From Pegoplata infirma (lineage: Eukaryota > Arthropoda > Insecta > Diptera > Anthomyiidae): a DNA stretch of 64,000 bases. Positions 1 through 10,416 of the stretch are shown here, piece after piece. The notes below the pieces were generated by a model. The model ran no database searches, was not told where the DNA came from, and saw only the letters and a list, made by a program, of their open reading frames with translations. Made by a program: the position numbers and the translations under genes. The stretch spans positions 86,179,904 through 86,243,903 of the forward strand of contig OY992538.1 in assembly GCA_963921195.1 (NCBI GenBank), in the 5' to 3' direction. Positions within the stretch are counted from its first letter, which is position 1. Each line of letters begins with the position of its first letter.

Positions 1-1085
1 TTCAATCTTAACTGCTGATAAAATAAATATTATTATATCTTAAACAAATAAAATTTCTTAAAAAACTTTTTTGTTTTTTTGTCTAAAAAGAGGGTTTTTT
101 TGGATGAATCGTTTTCATACAAAAATTTTAAATATTTGCTCCATTTTTGGAGTCACTAGAGAGTATGTTTGTTCACTGGGAATTCAAATATTTTCAAAAA
201 AAGATTTTTCATGTAAAAATAGTAACAATTAAATTAAAGGAATAATCATTTATTTTTTCATACAGAGCAAAAATGGTTGACTTTAAAACGACATAATTTT
301 TTAAGTGCAGTTATATTTCCAAAAGAAAATGAAATGTTGTAAATTTGTGTCTTTCTTCTATATTTTATTTTAATCAGCATTATGCGAATTTACCAAATTA
401 CACAAAATTTGAAAAAAACATAAATTCCTGAATAAAAAACATTCTGTATGGAGTGAAATATGCTTAGGAAAATACGATAACCCTGATAAGGTCCATTACT
501 TCTACAAAAATTAGATTTTTGTGAATTTTCTACGTTAAAAAAAGAATTAAAGAAATCTCTTTTACAAAAGAAGACATCTGAGGGTGTTTTAAATTGAAAA
601 ATGCGGGCATATTTTGAAAAATAATTTTTTATATATGATAAGATTCATAATTTGTTTTAATCAAAAAATTCCCGAGAATTCCCGGGAATACAATTTTTTT
701 AAACGCTTTCCCGGGAATTGAAAAAGTCCGGGAATTTAGAAACCCTAGTGTAGTTACAAAAAATCGTCAAAATGTATGGAAATCAAATCAGAAAACCGTA
801 AGTCGTCATTTTGACAAATTTCATGAAAAAATCGTCAAAATGACTAAAAATCGTCACTTCTGGCAGCACTGCTCATTACAAAAAATCCTTATTTTTGTTA
901 GAGATGATAAAAAAAATCGATTTTTTGTTTGTGCTGCCAGATTAGAAGTTAAAACCGATTTACTAACAAATCGATAACAAAAATAAGTCATTAAGAATAT
1001 TGGGTCAGGGAAAAGTTATATAACCACAAAATATTTATATAAGCAAGAAAGTATTAAAGAAAAGTATTAAATCTAATTCTGATGC
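1..1085. other. AT-rich intergenic sequence with decayed repeats
   Basis: No gene is visible. Short inverted motifs occur (GGCAGCACTG near 862 and GTGCTGCCAG near 932), as do repeated CGTCAAAATG words near 760-840. These look like remnants of a small TIR element whose limits I cannot fix. Confidence 0.4.
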
Positions 1086-1089
1086 AAAT

Positions 1090-2310
1090 AATGGTCAAAG
1101 ATGTCTTCAGTGATGGCGGTTCTTTTCTTAGAACAAATTAACCCTCTATTTCCCATCATTAGGAGTCATTTTGGTACTATTTTAAATAGCCTCATAGAAC
1201 ACCAACATAATGTGCGTTTATAGGGTTAAAATGTTATAAAAAAAATTCTGCATCATATTTCACTAGGGGTTGTCATAGATCAAAAGTTCGTGCAAAAAGT
1301 GCAAAATGCTTAAAAAAGTAAAATTGTAAATTATTATATAATATTAATTTTTTTTTTCATCTAAGTCGTGTAAAATAAGTGGAAAACATATTATATCTGC
1401 TTCTGAGCTTAATAACGTTAAAAGATGTCTTCAGTGAAATTTGATGACGGTTCTTTCTCAATCTGCCATTTTTAGGGGTAATTTTTGACCTTTCTCAAAT
1501 ATCCATATAGAACACGACAAAGGCGTGCATTTAAAGGGTTAAAATGTTCTACAAACATTTTCTGCATCAAATTTTACTAGGGGTTGTCAAAAATGTGTAT
1601 AAAGCTTGATTTACGCGTTAACTACCCTTGACCACCCTTATCTACTATTTCCCAGTATTGGAGGATAACAATTGTCAAATTCAAATAATTTTTCATACAA
1701 AATTATTTAAACCCGGCAAACCGTATCACCAATACTGGGAAATAGTAGATAAGGGTGGTCAAGGGTAGTTAACGTGTAAACTGCCCTTAATATAAGCAAA
1801 ATGTTTAAAAAGTAAAATTTTAAATTATCATGATTTGTAAAATTATGTTTCAAAATATATATGTGTTCCTCTAACTCCCATTGGAGCATAGGGCGCCAAA
1901 ATGTTTCAAAAAGACACTTAAATTTTTTGCTTTTTTAAGCATTCTGCACTTTTTGCACGAACTTTTGGTCTTTGACAACTCCTAGTGAAATTAAATGCAA
2001 AAAATGTTTGCAGAACATTTTATCCTTTTAAAGGCACGTTTTAATGGTGTTATATGAGGGTGTTTGAAAAAAGGACAAAAATTACCCCTAACACTGGGAC
2101 ATAAAGGGTTAATATGTTCTAAGAAAAGAACCATCATAAAATTTCACTGAAGACATCTATTAACGTTATTTAGCTCAGAAGCAGATATAATATGTTTTCG
2201 ACTTATTTTACACGACTTAGATGAAAAAAAATTTAATAGTATATGATAATTTACAATTTTACTTTTTTAAGCATTTTGCACTTTTTGCACGAACTTTGTC
2301 TCTCTTTGCT
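1090..2310. repeat. Tandem-plus-inverted repeat block
   Basis: A roughly 330-bp unit containing AGATGTCTTCAGTGA, TTCACTAGGGGTTGTCA and TTCGTGCAAAAAGTGC occurs at about 1098-1420. It occurs again partly at 1422-1600 and inverted at about 1900-2305. The whole reads as a decayed fold-back element whose centre was hit by a PIF-like MITE. Confidence 0.6.
1603..1787. mobile_element. PIF/Harbinger-like MITE, copy 1 (185 bp)
   Basis: The element is flanked by TAA duplications (1600-1602 and 1788-1790). Its inverted ends share TTTAC(A/G)CGTTAACTACC and continue for about 50 bp to CCCAGTATTGG. A copy of identical length at 7920-8104 differs at about one base. TWA 3-bp duplications are typical of PIF/Harbinger. 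Confidence 0.82.
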
Positions 2311-2795
2311 TTGCGTTTGAACTTTAGTTTGGCATTGCCAGAATTATCCAATTATCTTTGGTGATGCCAGATCTACAAAACGGTCAATGGATTACTATGT
2401 CACTATGGCAGTGGCCACATGGTTCGCGATATCCTGCACGTGGTCAGCGATATCCACATATCCTGCACGTGGTCAGCGATATCCACCTATCCCTCATCAT
2501 ATTCCCCGATATCCTATCAATTTCGTTCATCAACTCCACTATAGGAACCGAGATATCAGGTTCGACACGTTCCCCCACCGACTCGGAGCCATTTCTTGCA
2601 CATTCATCAGCTAATTCGTTACCATCGACCCCACTATGTCCAGGGACCCAGATTAGCTTGAATGTTTGCTGACTGATTCGATGAAGGAATTGTATACAAT
2701 TACTAACAATTCTCGATTTTACAGTGTGTGACCCTAAGGCACAGACTAATACAGACTCGATATAAGTGACAGGTGTCAAAAAAGTATTCTTTAAC

Positions 2796-3095
2796 CACAG
2801 ACTAAATACAGACTCGACAGTAGAGTTTTATAAGAAAAAATGGGGAAAAACTAAGCGATTTTAGGAGAAAACACAGCGGTTTTTAGTCCGTTTTACGCTA
2901 ACATGGCAACACTTTCTACGACTTAGGAGTGAGTGAAACAACAAAAACCGATCTGGCATCCATTTTTCTAATGGCGCGTTATATTAGCTTTCTCTTTCTA
3001 ACCTAATTCGTAGAATAATTTGAAAACATTAACCATATGGTTCAAGACTACTTTTTTGACATCTGTCACTTATGTCGAGTCTGTATTAGTCTGTG
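2796..3095. mobile_element. CACAGAC MITE copy 2 (300 bp) nested in copy 1
   Basis: The ends are CACAGACTAAATACAGACTCG-type and GTCTGTG. The exact 7-bp target duplication CTTTAAC lies at 2789-2795 and 3096-3102. The host copy resumes immediately after it. Confidence 0.88.
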
Positions 3096-3311
3096 CTTTA
3101 ACCATATGGTTAATATTTTCAAATTATTCTACGAATTAGGTTAGAAAGAGAAAACTGATATAACGCGCTATAAGAAAAATGGATGCCAGATCGGTTTTTG
3201 TTGTTTCACTCACTCCTAAGTCGTAGAAAGTGTTGCCATGTTAGCGAAAAACCGCTGTGTTTTCTCCTAAAATCGCTTAGTTTTTCCCCATTTTTTTTTA
3301 TAAAACTCTAC

Positions 3312-3611
3312 CACAGACTATATACAGACTCGACAGTAGAGTTTTATAAGAAAAAATGGGGGGAAATTAAGCGATTTTAGGAGAAAACAGAGCGGTTTTT
3401 AGTCCGTTTTACGCTAACATGGCAACACTTTCTACGACTTAGGAGTGAGTGAAACAACAAAAACCGATCTGGCATCCATTTTTCTAATGGCGCGTTACAT
3501 TAGCTTTCTCTTTCTAACCTAATTCGTAGAATAATTTGAAAAAATTAACCATATGGTTAAGAACTACTTTTTTGACACCTGTCACTTATGTCGAGTCTGT
3601 ATTAGTCTGTG
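3312..3611. mobile_element. CACAGAC MITE copy 3 (300 bp) nested in copy 1
   Basis: The exact 7-bp duplication ACTCTAC lies at 3305-3311 and 3612-3618. Copy 5 at 3915 sits at the same ACTCTAC site of the neighbouring host copy. Confidence 0.88.
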
Positions 3612-3638
3612 ACTCTACTGTCGAGTCTGTGCCTAAGG

Positions 3639-4245
3639 CACAGACTAATACAGACTCGACATAAGTGACAGGTGTCAAAAAAGTATTCTTTAACCATATG
3701 GTTAATATTTTCAAATTATTCTACGAATTAGGTTAGAAAGAGAAAACTGATATAACGCGCCATAAGAAAAATGGATGCCAGATCGGTTTTTGTTGTTTCA
3801 CTCACTCCTAAGTCGTAGAAAGTGTTGCCATGTTAGCGTAAAACGGACAAAAAACCGCTGTGTTTTCTCCTAAAATCGCTTAGTTTTTCCCCATTTTTTC
3901 TTATAAAACTCTACCACAGACTATAAACAGACTCGACAGTAGAGTTTTATAAGAAAAAATGGGGAAAAACTAAGCGATTTTAGGAGAAAACACAGCGGTT
4001 TTTAGTCCGTTTTACGCTAACATGGCAACACTTTCTACGACTTAGGAGTGAGTGAAACCACAAAAACCGATCTGGCATCCATTTTTCTTATGGCGCGTTA
4101 TATCAGTTTTCTCTTTCTAACCTAATTCGTAGAATAATTTGAAAATATTAACCATATGGTTCAGAACTACTTTTTTGACACCTGTCACTTATGTCGAGTC
4201 TGTATTAGTCTGTGACTCTACTGTCGAGTCTGTATTTAGTCTGTG
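3639..4245. mobile_element. CACAGAC MITE copy 4, host of copy 5
   Basis: The flanks are CCTAAGG at 3632-3638 (shared with copy 1) and 4246-4252. Its internal structure repeats that of copy 1 including the ACTCTAC insertion, which indicates tandem duplication of a nested pair. Confidence 0.85.
3915..4214. mobile_element. CACAGAC MITE copy 5 (300 bp) nested in copy 4
   Basis: The duplication ACTCTAC lies at 3908-3914 and 4215-4221. It is near-identical to copy 3 in sequence and insertion site. Confidence 0.88.
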
Positions 4246-4562
4246 CCTAAGGCCTTCAGAGCTGCAAGACTGTCCACAAAAATGTTGATGGCGCAAGGAC
4301 TTAGGTCCTTTGTCATAATCATCTGTGCGGCTTTGTCAATTGCAAAAACCTCGGCCTGGAAAACACTACACTTGTCCGGGAGCCTTACTGAGGCCCTGAT
4401 TTCGAGGCATTCAGAGTATACCCCCGAACCCCTACCCATCTTCGATCTGTACGTGAAAATTGAGATCGCATTCCCCGTTATAACAGAGTTTGCCGCCCAG
4501 TCTTCCCTAGTAGGTATTTGGACTTCGAAGTTCCTATTGAAGTTCGTCTGCGGTGAGATATA

Positions 4563-4737
4563 GTCGGAAAAAATTTATTTTAGACTCATTAGAGTGCTCC
4601 TCTCCACGGAAATCTTCTTAAATTTAATTTTTTAAAACTTACAATTTTTATCTGCCTCACTTGGTCCGCGAACTCAGAACGTTCTGTTCACTGGGGTAGC
4701 ACCTTACCCCTTTAGCCAAACTTTGATAATAAATGGG
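4563..4737. other. Non-coding spacer
   Basis: Short AT-rich sequence between the RNase H remnant and the split MITE. Nothing recognisable. Confidence 0.4.
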
Positions 4738-4738
4738 T

Positions 4739-5692
4739 ACGTTCAGCAGAAATTTGGCGTAGAAATAATATTTCCCGGAAAACTAAAATCCGCATTTTTA
4801 ACTGTAGTGTTAAGTCAGTGCTTCTTTATGGCTGCACTACATGGAGCTTAACGCAAAATACCACAAAGAAAATCCAAGTCTTTATCAATAAATGTCTAAG
4901 ACAAATCTTCCACATCCACTGGCCAGATCGGATTTCAAATGAAGCCCTGCTTCTAAGGGCAAATTCTTTGCCAGTGCAAATAGAGATCCGTAGACGAAAG
5001 TGGACATGGGTAGGTCATATATTGCGACGACCCCCTGAAGAAATCGCCAGAACAGCCCTAGATTGGAACCCCCAAGGACAACGCCGACAGGGCAGACCCC
5101 GTAACACCTGGGTTCGTTGCCTCAAACAAGAGTGCTTACTAGCTCAAATATCCTGGAATCAAGCAAAAACAATTGCCAGAGATAGAATTAGATGGAGAGA
5201 ATTTGTTGACGCCCTATGTTCACACTGAACTTTATTTAAGTATTTTTAGTAGTCAGAAATGTATTCCTATTGATATTTAAATAAATAAAGGACATATATA
5301 TATATACGTTCAGCAGAGAAAGTTGCTACCCAGCTGCTCCTCAACATTCTGCTGAACGGTTTAATTTTTGACATTTCATTCAACATGTTGAGTGAGCGCT
5401 TCTCATCACTGGTAGCGTTAAAAAATTATGCTACATTTGATCACAAACTGATAAATAAGCTGTTTTATTGAAATTATTTCTTTTTTTTGACGTTATTTAA
5501 GGAAATAAACAAAAATATCATAAAAAAGTAATTTCCACAGATAAATTAAATGAAAATATAAAAAAAACAATCATTTATTCCAATATTTTAAAACATTCAT
5601 AAAAAATTTCGTTCAGCAGAATCAACTTATCAAAACATGCTACATCTCAACTGTTGAGTAGCAGGTTTCTCTGCTGAACACGCTCAATGTGT
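4739..5692. mobile_element. MITE with GTTCAGCAGAGAAA ends, split by an RTE insertion
   Basis: The left end GTTCAGCAGA at 4741 and the right end TTTCTCTGCTGAAC near 5673-5690 are inverted. Inner arms share GTTGCTAC/GTAGCA motifs. The RTE-like fragment lies within the left TIR. Net length is about 390 bp. TIRs are partly diverged. Confidence 0.55.
4751..5317 (+). pseudogene. RTE-like non-LTR retrotransposon, 5'-truncated C-terminal RT fragment
   Basis: From about 4751 to the stop at 5226-5228 the frame encodes the C-terminal tail of a non-LTR polymerase. Motifs include LLYGCTTWSL, INKCLRQIF, RKWTWVGHILRR, NPQGQRRQGRPRNTW and a terminal RDRIRWREFVDALC. This tail is typical of RTE-type endonuclease/reverse transcriptases, where it follows the palm and thumb. 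Endonuclease and catalytic palm are absent, so it is a dead-on-arrival 5' truncation. The 3' UTR ends in AATAAATAAAGGAC followed by an (AT)n tail. The target duplication TACGTTCAGCAGA lies at 4738-4750 and 5305-5317. A second shorter copy is at 15786-15975. Confidence 0.88.
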
Positions 5693-5801
5693 TTATTTAT
5701 AAACAAATTTAAATTAATTTATTATTTGAATTGTCCTGTTATATATATTTCGTCGACTGAATTGAAAAATGCTACAATATAAATTTTTCTTCCTCAAATA
5801 T

Positions 5802-7858
5802 CCCTGCAAGCATTTCGATACGAAGAAGATTCGCAAGCGTATCGCCTGGAAGATAAATTGTATTGCGGGGTATATCTACTTCGTATTGCGGAAGAAACAC
5901 CCTTTGGTAGAAATCGTGTCCCGAAAGCGATACGTCTAGGGGATACGAAAGCAATTCTTCTGGAGGATAAATGAGCAATATTGCCAGATAATCATTTGGA
6001 AGATAACTTTAAGATATCCCCCAAATTTTATGTAGCAGATATTGCCAAATAATCACATAAACGATAAAACGCAATTCTGTTTTTAGAAGCTATAAGAAGA
6101 TATACCCTTTTTTGTCTCAAAGAAGATAAAACGATGGTTTTTATTGTGTTATTAAAATAAAAGAAGATAATATGTATATTACAAAAATCTTGAAATTTTT
6201 AACAAAAAAGATAAAATTCTTCTGTATAATAGTGGTCCAATTCCTCACAAGGCACACAAGCATCATTTGGTATATTTTATTCTTTTGGAACATAGGCGTC
6301 AATGCACTGTGGTTCCGATTCCAAAACTAGGTGGACAAAAGTATTTAACCATTATATTTTATGTTTTTGGAGTCGCTGATTTCAAAAAAAATATTTAAAA
6401 AATGGTAGCTCTAGTATTTTTGAAAATACAGTGGGTTTCACTATAATAACTACAACTAAAGTGGACTTTTCGCTACAACTAAAAAAGTTAAATACATTTT
6501 GCTGCTTTTGGTATCTAAATTTAATGGAATTATAAAAAAAAAGATATAAAAAGCCATTCTGAGTTTTACAGTAAGATCCAGCTATGTCGAACTACTTTTA
6601 ATATGTACTTTTTTTCTAGAATAGTCGAATTTAATCATTTTTTTGCTTCTGGAGTTGCGGGAAAAGAAAAATGTGTGATGTAGCTATTGTAGAAAATACT
6701 GTTAAGTTATTTGTTACAAAAATATGTGCAGAAGATCTTGAATATTAGTCCCATTTTTTGGTGAGTTCTAAAAATTGCATAAAAAAATCGCTTTTTTAAA
6801 AGCGCTATAAAAAATGCAGCTGGACGCCGCTGGATGAGATGAGTGATAAAACATACTCTCTGATAGCTACTTTAAGAGATGTATATAGTGGCTTGCCCGC
6901 AACTTGGAGCGGTTTTTTTCGGCAAGCTTTGAAAGATTAATATTCTAATTTTTTTTTTATTTACTTATGACCCTAACTTTAAAAACCGATATCAAGATAA
7001 CACGAAAGATTTACGAACCAATGAAAATTTTTTAAATAAGTATATACCCATGGCTATATTAAATATAATCCACGGAAATCTCCTGGAAATAATTCACTTG
7101 TTATAAGCTACTTAGTTTTGTATTGATTTCCTTAATTTTCAAATACAAAAATTTCGGTGAACAAACATTGATGTTCTAGTTCTGCTGAGACAAAGTTAAA
7201 GACCTTATATAATGAAATTATTTTGCGTTTAGTCTAGGCATGTTGTTAGCTATTTAAAACACCTACCTTTTTTTTATTTTAAAGATTCAAACTTTTTAGA
7301 CTTTTGTCCACCTAGATTTGGATTTGGAACCACAGTGCAATGCTTCAATTTTTTTTGAGCAACTCGTTAATTTGATAAACCTAATGGAGTAAAAAAAATG
7401 CGGTTAATATATTTCGCAGTTTCCAATTTACACAATGTTTTAACGGCTTTTGAACTTTTATGTAACTTACCTCTTACAACAATTTTTGCTTGATTTTTAT
7501 TTGTTAATTTCCATTTATTGCAACAAAACACCAGAAAAACAAAATTATGATTGAGAAAAATATTTTTGACAACAAATAAAATATTTTGATTTCGTGTTTT
7601 TTTCATCCGTATAATAAAAGATATCGTATATAAATCGCCTAGGGGAAAAATCAGCTAGAAGATAAATTTTCGATAATTTGGCGATTTTGTAAATGACAAA
7701 AAAAAAAAAACATATTTCTGTTTATATTGCTGAAATATCCTCGGTGTGATAAAAGGAAGATTTTTAAATAATACTACTTTGATAATTTTTTAATACGATA
7801 AAAAGAAGATATCGCCGCAATTTCTCTTAGGCGATATTTCTTCCAAATGCTTGCAGGG
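5802..7858. mobile_element. CCCTGC element with 2-bp AT duplication, hosting a Transib-like element
   Basis: The ends are CCCTGCAAGCATTT at 5802 and its inverse AAATGCTTGCAGGG ending 7858, each flanked by AT (5800-5801 and 7859-7860). Subterminal parts also mirror each other (GATATCGCC and GCGATA words). No transposase ORF is visible. Net length without the nested element is about 1.0 kb. Confidence 0.78.
6305..7337. mobile_element. Transib-like non-autonomous element (1033 bp)
   Basis: The left end CACTGTGGTTCC and the right end GGAACCACAGTG are part of about 38-bp TIRs that also share CTAGGTGGACAAAAGT. The exact 5-bp duplication CAATG lies at 6300-6304 and 7338-7342. The first seven bases fit the Transib consensus CACWRTG, and 5-bp duplications are the Transib hallmark. 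No transposase is left inside. Confidence 0.8.
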
Positions 7859-7907
7859 ATAATTTTTTTTTTAAATATTAATTGGAATTTGGCTTCATCC
7901 TATTTAA

Positions 7908-8646
7908 CAGAGACCATAAAGCTTGATTTACACGTTAACTACCCTTGACCACCCTTATCTACTATTTCCCAGTATTGGAGGATAACAATTGTCAAATTCA
8001 AATAATTTTTCATACAAAATTATTTAAACCCGGCAAACCGTATCACCAATACTGGGAAATAGTAGATAAGGGTGGTCAAGGGTAGTTAACGTGTAAACTG
8101 CCCTTAACAGTTATGAGATTTATTGAAAAAAAATCAAATTTAACTGTTCAAAAATATTTGTTCAAATAAAAATTAAAAATAACAGTTTGAAATGATTTAT
8201 ATACATATCTGTTCAAAATAACATAAATAAAAAAATTTTATTTATTATAACTGTTATCAAAAACTCTTTGAGCCTTAAAAAACTTGAGTTGTTAAAATAA
8301 AACTAAAATAAACGCACGTAAAAGAATCCTATTGATTGCTTATACTTCAATCATTTATTTAAAGACATAAACTTTGATTGATTTTTTTAAAAATAACTGT
8401 TATAACAGTTATTTGCTCCAATAAATATAAAATAAAAATTATTTTAGATTGTTTGAACAAAAAGTTTTTAATAACTGTTATTTTTTTCTTGTTATAGTAA
8501 AAATCAAAAAATAAAAGTTATTGCAAATTTAAACACGGGACATCTCTAGACGTCCTTGCATATACAAAATACTTAGTTTGGACAACATTCGTTTAATGAT
8601 TTTTTTAAAACAAAAATACACATATAACTGTTATATTTGGTCTCTG
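7908..8646. mobile_element. hAT-like MITE (CAGAGACC ends), hosting a PIF MITE
   Basis: It starts CAGAGACCAT and ends GGTCTCTG. The exact 8-bp duplication CTATTTAA lies at 7900-7907 and 8647-8654. The interior is rich in AACAGTTAT/ATAACTGTT words. CAGNG ends with 8-bp duplications fit hAT. Confidence 0.82.
7920..8104. mobile_element. PIF/Harbinger-like MITE, copy 2 (185 bp)
   Basis: TAA duplications lie at 7917-7919 and 8105-8107. It is almost identical to 1603-1787, so the family moved recently. It sits inside the hAT-like element at 7908-8646. Confidence 0.85.
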
Positions 8647-8670
8647 CTATTTAACAAGATTTTGTTATAC

Positions 8671-8805
8671 GGCGTTCACACTTGCTGCTTTGAAGTGTTC
8701 AAGAGTGAGATGTTTAAAAAAGTCTTTGTTCTGTGTCCATTACGTTTTTATTCTGCTACTGGTGTTTTGTTGAACAACTTGTTTAAGGTCGCTAGTGTGA
8801 ACTCC
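8671..8805. mobile_element. Short MITE with GTTCACACT ends, copy 1
   Basis: GGCGTTCACACTTGC at 8671 and GCTAGTGTGAACTCC ending 8805 are inverted. An inverted relative lies at 56956-57087, sharing GTTTAAGGTCG and CATTACGTTTTTATTCTG stretches. Target duplications are unclear. Confidence 0.65.
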
Positions 8806-9000
8806 ATATTAGAGTTATTTAAGCGTATGTTTGTTGTTTTTAATATTATTTATATAAAACACAAAAAATAATTTACAAAAAAAATATTGCTGGAGCCCTT
8901 TACAATTAAGGTGACGATATATTCAATTTATTTTGTTTTTGACAAATTTGAAAATATTATGATTTCAAAATATATTTTATTACAAACAATTTTAAGTTGT

Positions 9001-9085
9001 GGTTGGCCTAGTTGTCTAGCAGGTTCGACAGCTTACGTGTTGTAGATTTTTGGCCTTGGTTCAATCCCCGGTCGCGGATTTTTTT
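9001..9085 (+). repeat. tRNA-derived sequence (SINE head or tRNA relic)
   Basis: It has an A box (TGGCCTAGTTG) and a perfect B box (GGTTCAATCCC) about 50 bp apart, then a run of T that could stop RNA polymerase III. Acceptor arms do not pair, so it is not a working tRNA. Confidence 0.6.
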
Positions 9086-9089
9086 TAAT

Positions 9090-9972
9090 GTTTTAAGACC
9101 AATTCAATTTTATTTTTTCAATTACAAAGTAAATTAAAAGAGTTTTAAAGGATTAAACAAAATTACATCGATTTTACATCGCAAAAAAAATTTTTAGTGA
9201 TGGGTCGGATTTGCTATATAATTGTCAGCATTAAAGACATGATTTTTGTAAATTGATAAGACAACTTTTATGACAAGTCAGTACATTTATAGAACTTGGG
9301 GAGCTCCGATAAAAATTATGACATGTCATTGCGTTGTCTTTAGTAAAATGTATTCACTTGCTGACTTCTACCTGATGAATCATTACTGACATTGTCTTAA
9401 AGACAAAATTTCTAATTGGGTTTCTATTCTAATTTAAAAGTTTTATTGAAACAGCAGTTCAATTAAATGTTTAAACACTTTTTGCAAAAGCATTTTTATT
9501 ATTAAGATTCATTATTCATTTTACATATTTAAAGTTTTTTTTTAATATTTTATTTATTGTGAATTGTAATTGTTTTTTTTTTTTTTGTATTTTTTTTTTT
9601 TTTTTTTAATTTAATGAAATTTTATATATAAGTAAGTGTATGTAGAGTAGATGGTGTGTAATATTATGTGTAGCAATATTACTATTATTTAAATATTTTT
9701 GTTTTTAAATTGTTATTAATAATAAAGAATAGCAAATAATTGTAAAATTTTTTTTTTTAAATTATGCTTGCAAAAATAAAAGAATATTGTTTTATAAAGT
9801 TTGTAAAATTTTATGGCAGGTTTATAAAAATTTATTAAATTTAGCGATTCTTGCTTTAACATAAAATATATATTTTTTTTTAAATTTAAAAGAAATTTTT
9901 TAATTTTTAGAAAATTTTTTAAATTCAGTTTTTGAAAAAAAATTTTAAATAAACTTTAAAAAATTTAAAAAT
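9090..9972. other. AT-rich non-coding region
   Basis: Low-complexity sequence with long T runs (9530-9610). No coding frame or clear element ends. Part could be a relic 3' UTR, but nothing proves it. Confidence 0.4.
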
Positions 9973-10241
9973 ATGAGACTTTTCCTATAGGAAAAATGCC
10001 TCAGAATCTGAGACTTTTTCTATAGGAAAAATGTCTCAGAATCTGAGACTTTTTCTACAAATTTCTCAGAATCTGAGACTTTTTCTAAAAATGTCTCAGA
10101 ATCTGAGACTTTTTCTATAGGAAAACTGTCTCAGAATCTGAGACTTTTCTATAGAAAAATGTCTTAGAATCTGAGACTTTTTCTATAGAAAAAATGTCTC
10201 AGAATCTAAGACTTTTTCTACAGAAAAAATGTCTCAGAACT
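9973..10241. repeat. Minisatellite, about 34-bp unit with palindromic core
   Basis: About eight degenerate units of the form TCTCAGAATCTGAGAC plus TTTTTCTATAGGAAAAATG are present. Each unit carries the palindrome TCTCAG-aat-CTGAGA and the second palindrome CTATAG. The array is the insertion target of the LTR element and resumes at 15191. Confidence 0.85.
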
Positions 10242-10388
10242 TGTAATGTACTGTTCCTATTTATACTTGTTAAAACTTTTAAAATGAATTGTAGTGAGTT
10301 TTATAAAATTTGTAAATATGCCAAAGGAATTGAAAATATATTTTGAGTTTGAATTGAGCAACCAAACGGAATACATATAATTATTAAA
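10242..10388 (+). repeat. 5' LTR of Ty3/gypsy element
   Basis: This 147-bp direct repeat is identical, as far as I can read, to 15044-15190. It starts TGTAATG and ends TATTAAA, so the 3' end is not the usual CA. It is preceded by GAACT (10237-10241), which recurs after the 3' LTR as a 5-bp target duplication. It has a TATA-like TTTATAAAATTT. Confidence 0.88.
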
Positions 10389-10410
10389 ATTCAGGTGTGG
10401 GGTCCAAAAA
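10389..10410 (+). promoter_or_regulatory. Putative primer-binding site (tRNA-Leu-like)
   Basis: Just inside the 5' LTR lies TTCAGGTGTGGGGTCC. It resembles the complement of a tRNA-Leu 3' end (TGTCAGAAGTGGGATT type) used by some fly gypsy elements. The match is imperfect, so the assignment is tentative. Confidence 0.45.
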
Positions 10411-10416
10411 AAAAAA

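Larger units (their letters stand above)
2740..3631. mobile_element. CACAGAC MITE copy 1, host of two further copies
   Basis: It begins CACAGACTAATACAGACTCG at 2740 and ends GTCTGTG at 3631 with a slightly deleted right end. It is flanked by CCTAAGG at 2733-2739 and 3632-3638. It contains copies 2 and 3 as clean insertions. Net length is about 280 bp. Confidence 0.82.
2350..4562 (-). pseudogene. Non-LTR retrotransposon RNase H domain, interrupted
   Basis: The upstream half (4562-4253) and downstream half (2739-2350) of one minus-strand reading frame form an RNase H domain. Visible motifs are MGRGSGVYSE, QAEVFAIDKAAQ (catalytic Glu), VDSLAAL (Asp) and VPGHSGVDGNELAD (His/Asp). Without the insertion and one target copy the frame is continuous. 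The first catalytic Asp seems lost: the usual T-D-G-S-K reads T-Y-R-S-K. A 28-bp local duplication at about 2427-2485 disrupts the end. No RT or endonuclease is attached. RNase H is found in the I, R1 and LOA-type clades, and I cannot pick among them. Confidence 0.8.

Noticed and set aside
2358..2672. Plus-strand ORF of 104 residues
   Set aside because: It is antisense to the recognisable RNase H frame.
8578..8871. 97-residue ORF as a gene
   Set aside because: Its centre is the GTTCACACT MITE (8671-8805) and the rest is AT-rich flank.
9001..9085. Functional tRNA gene
   Set aside because: The A and B boxes are good, but acceptor and anticodon stems do not pair, and the 3' side runs directly into T-rich sequence. 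A SINE head or relic is more likely.
9973..10241. CRISPR-like array
   Set aside because: The units are contiguous degenerate minisatellite repeats without unique spacers, in a eukaryotic context.
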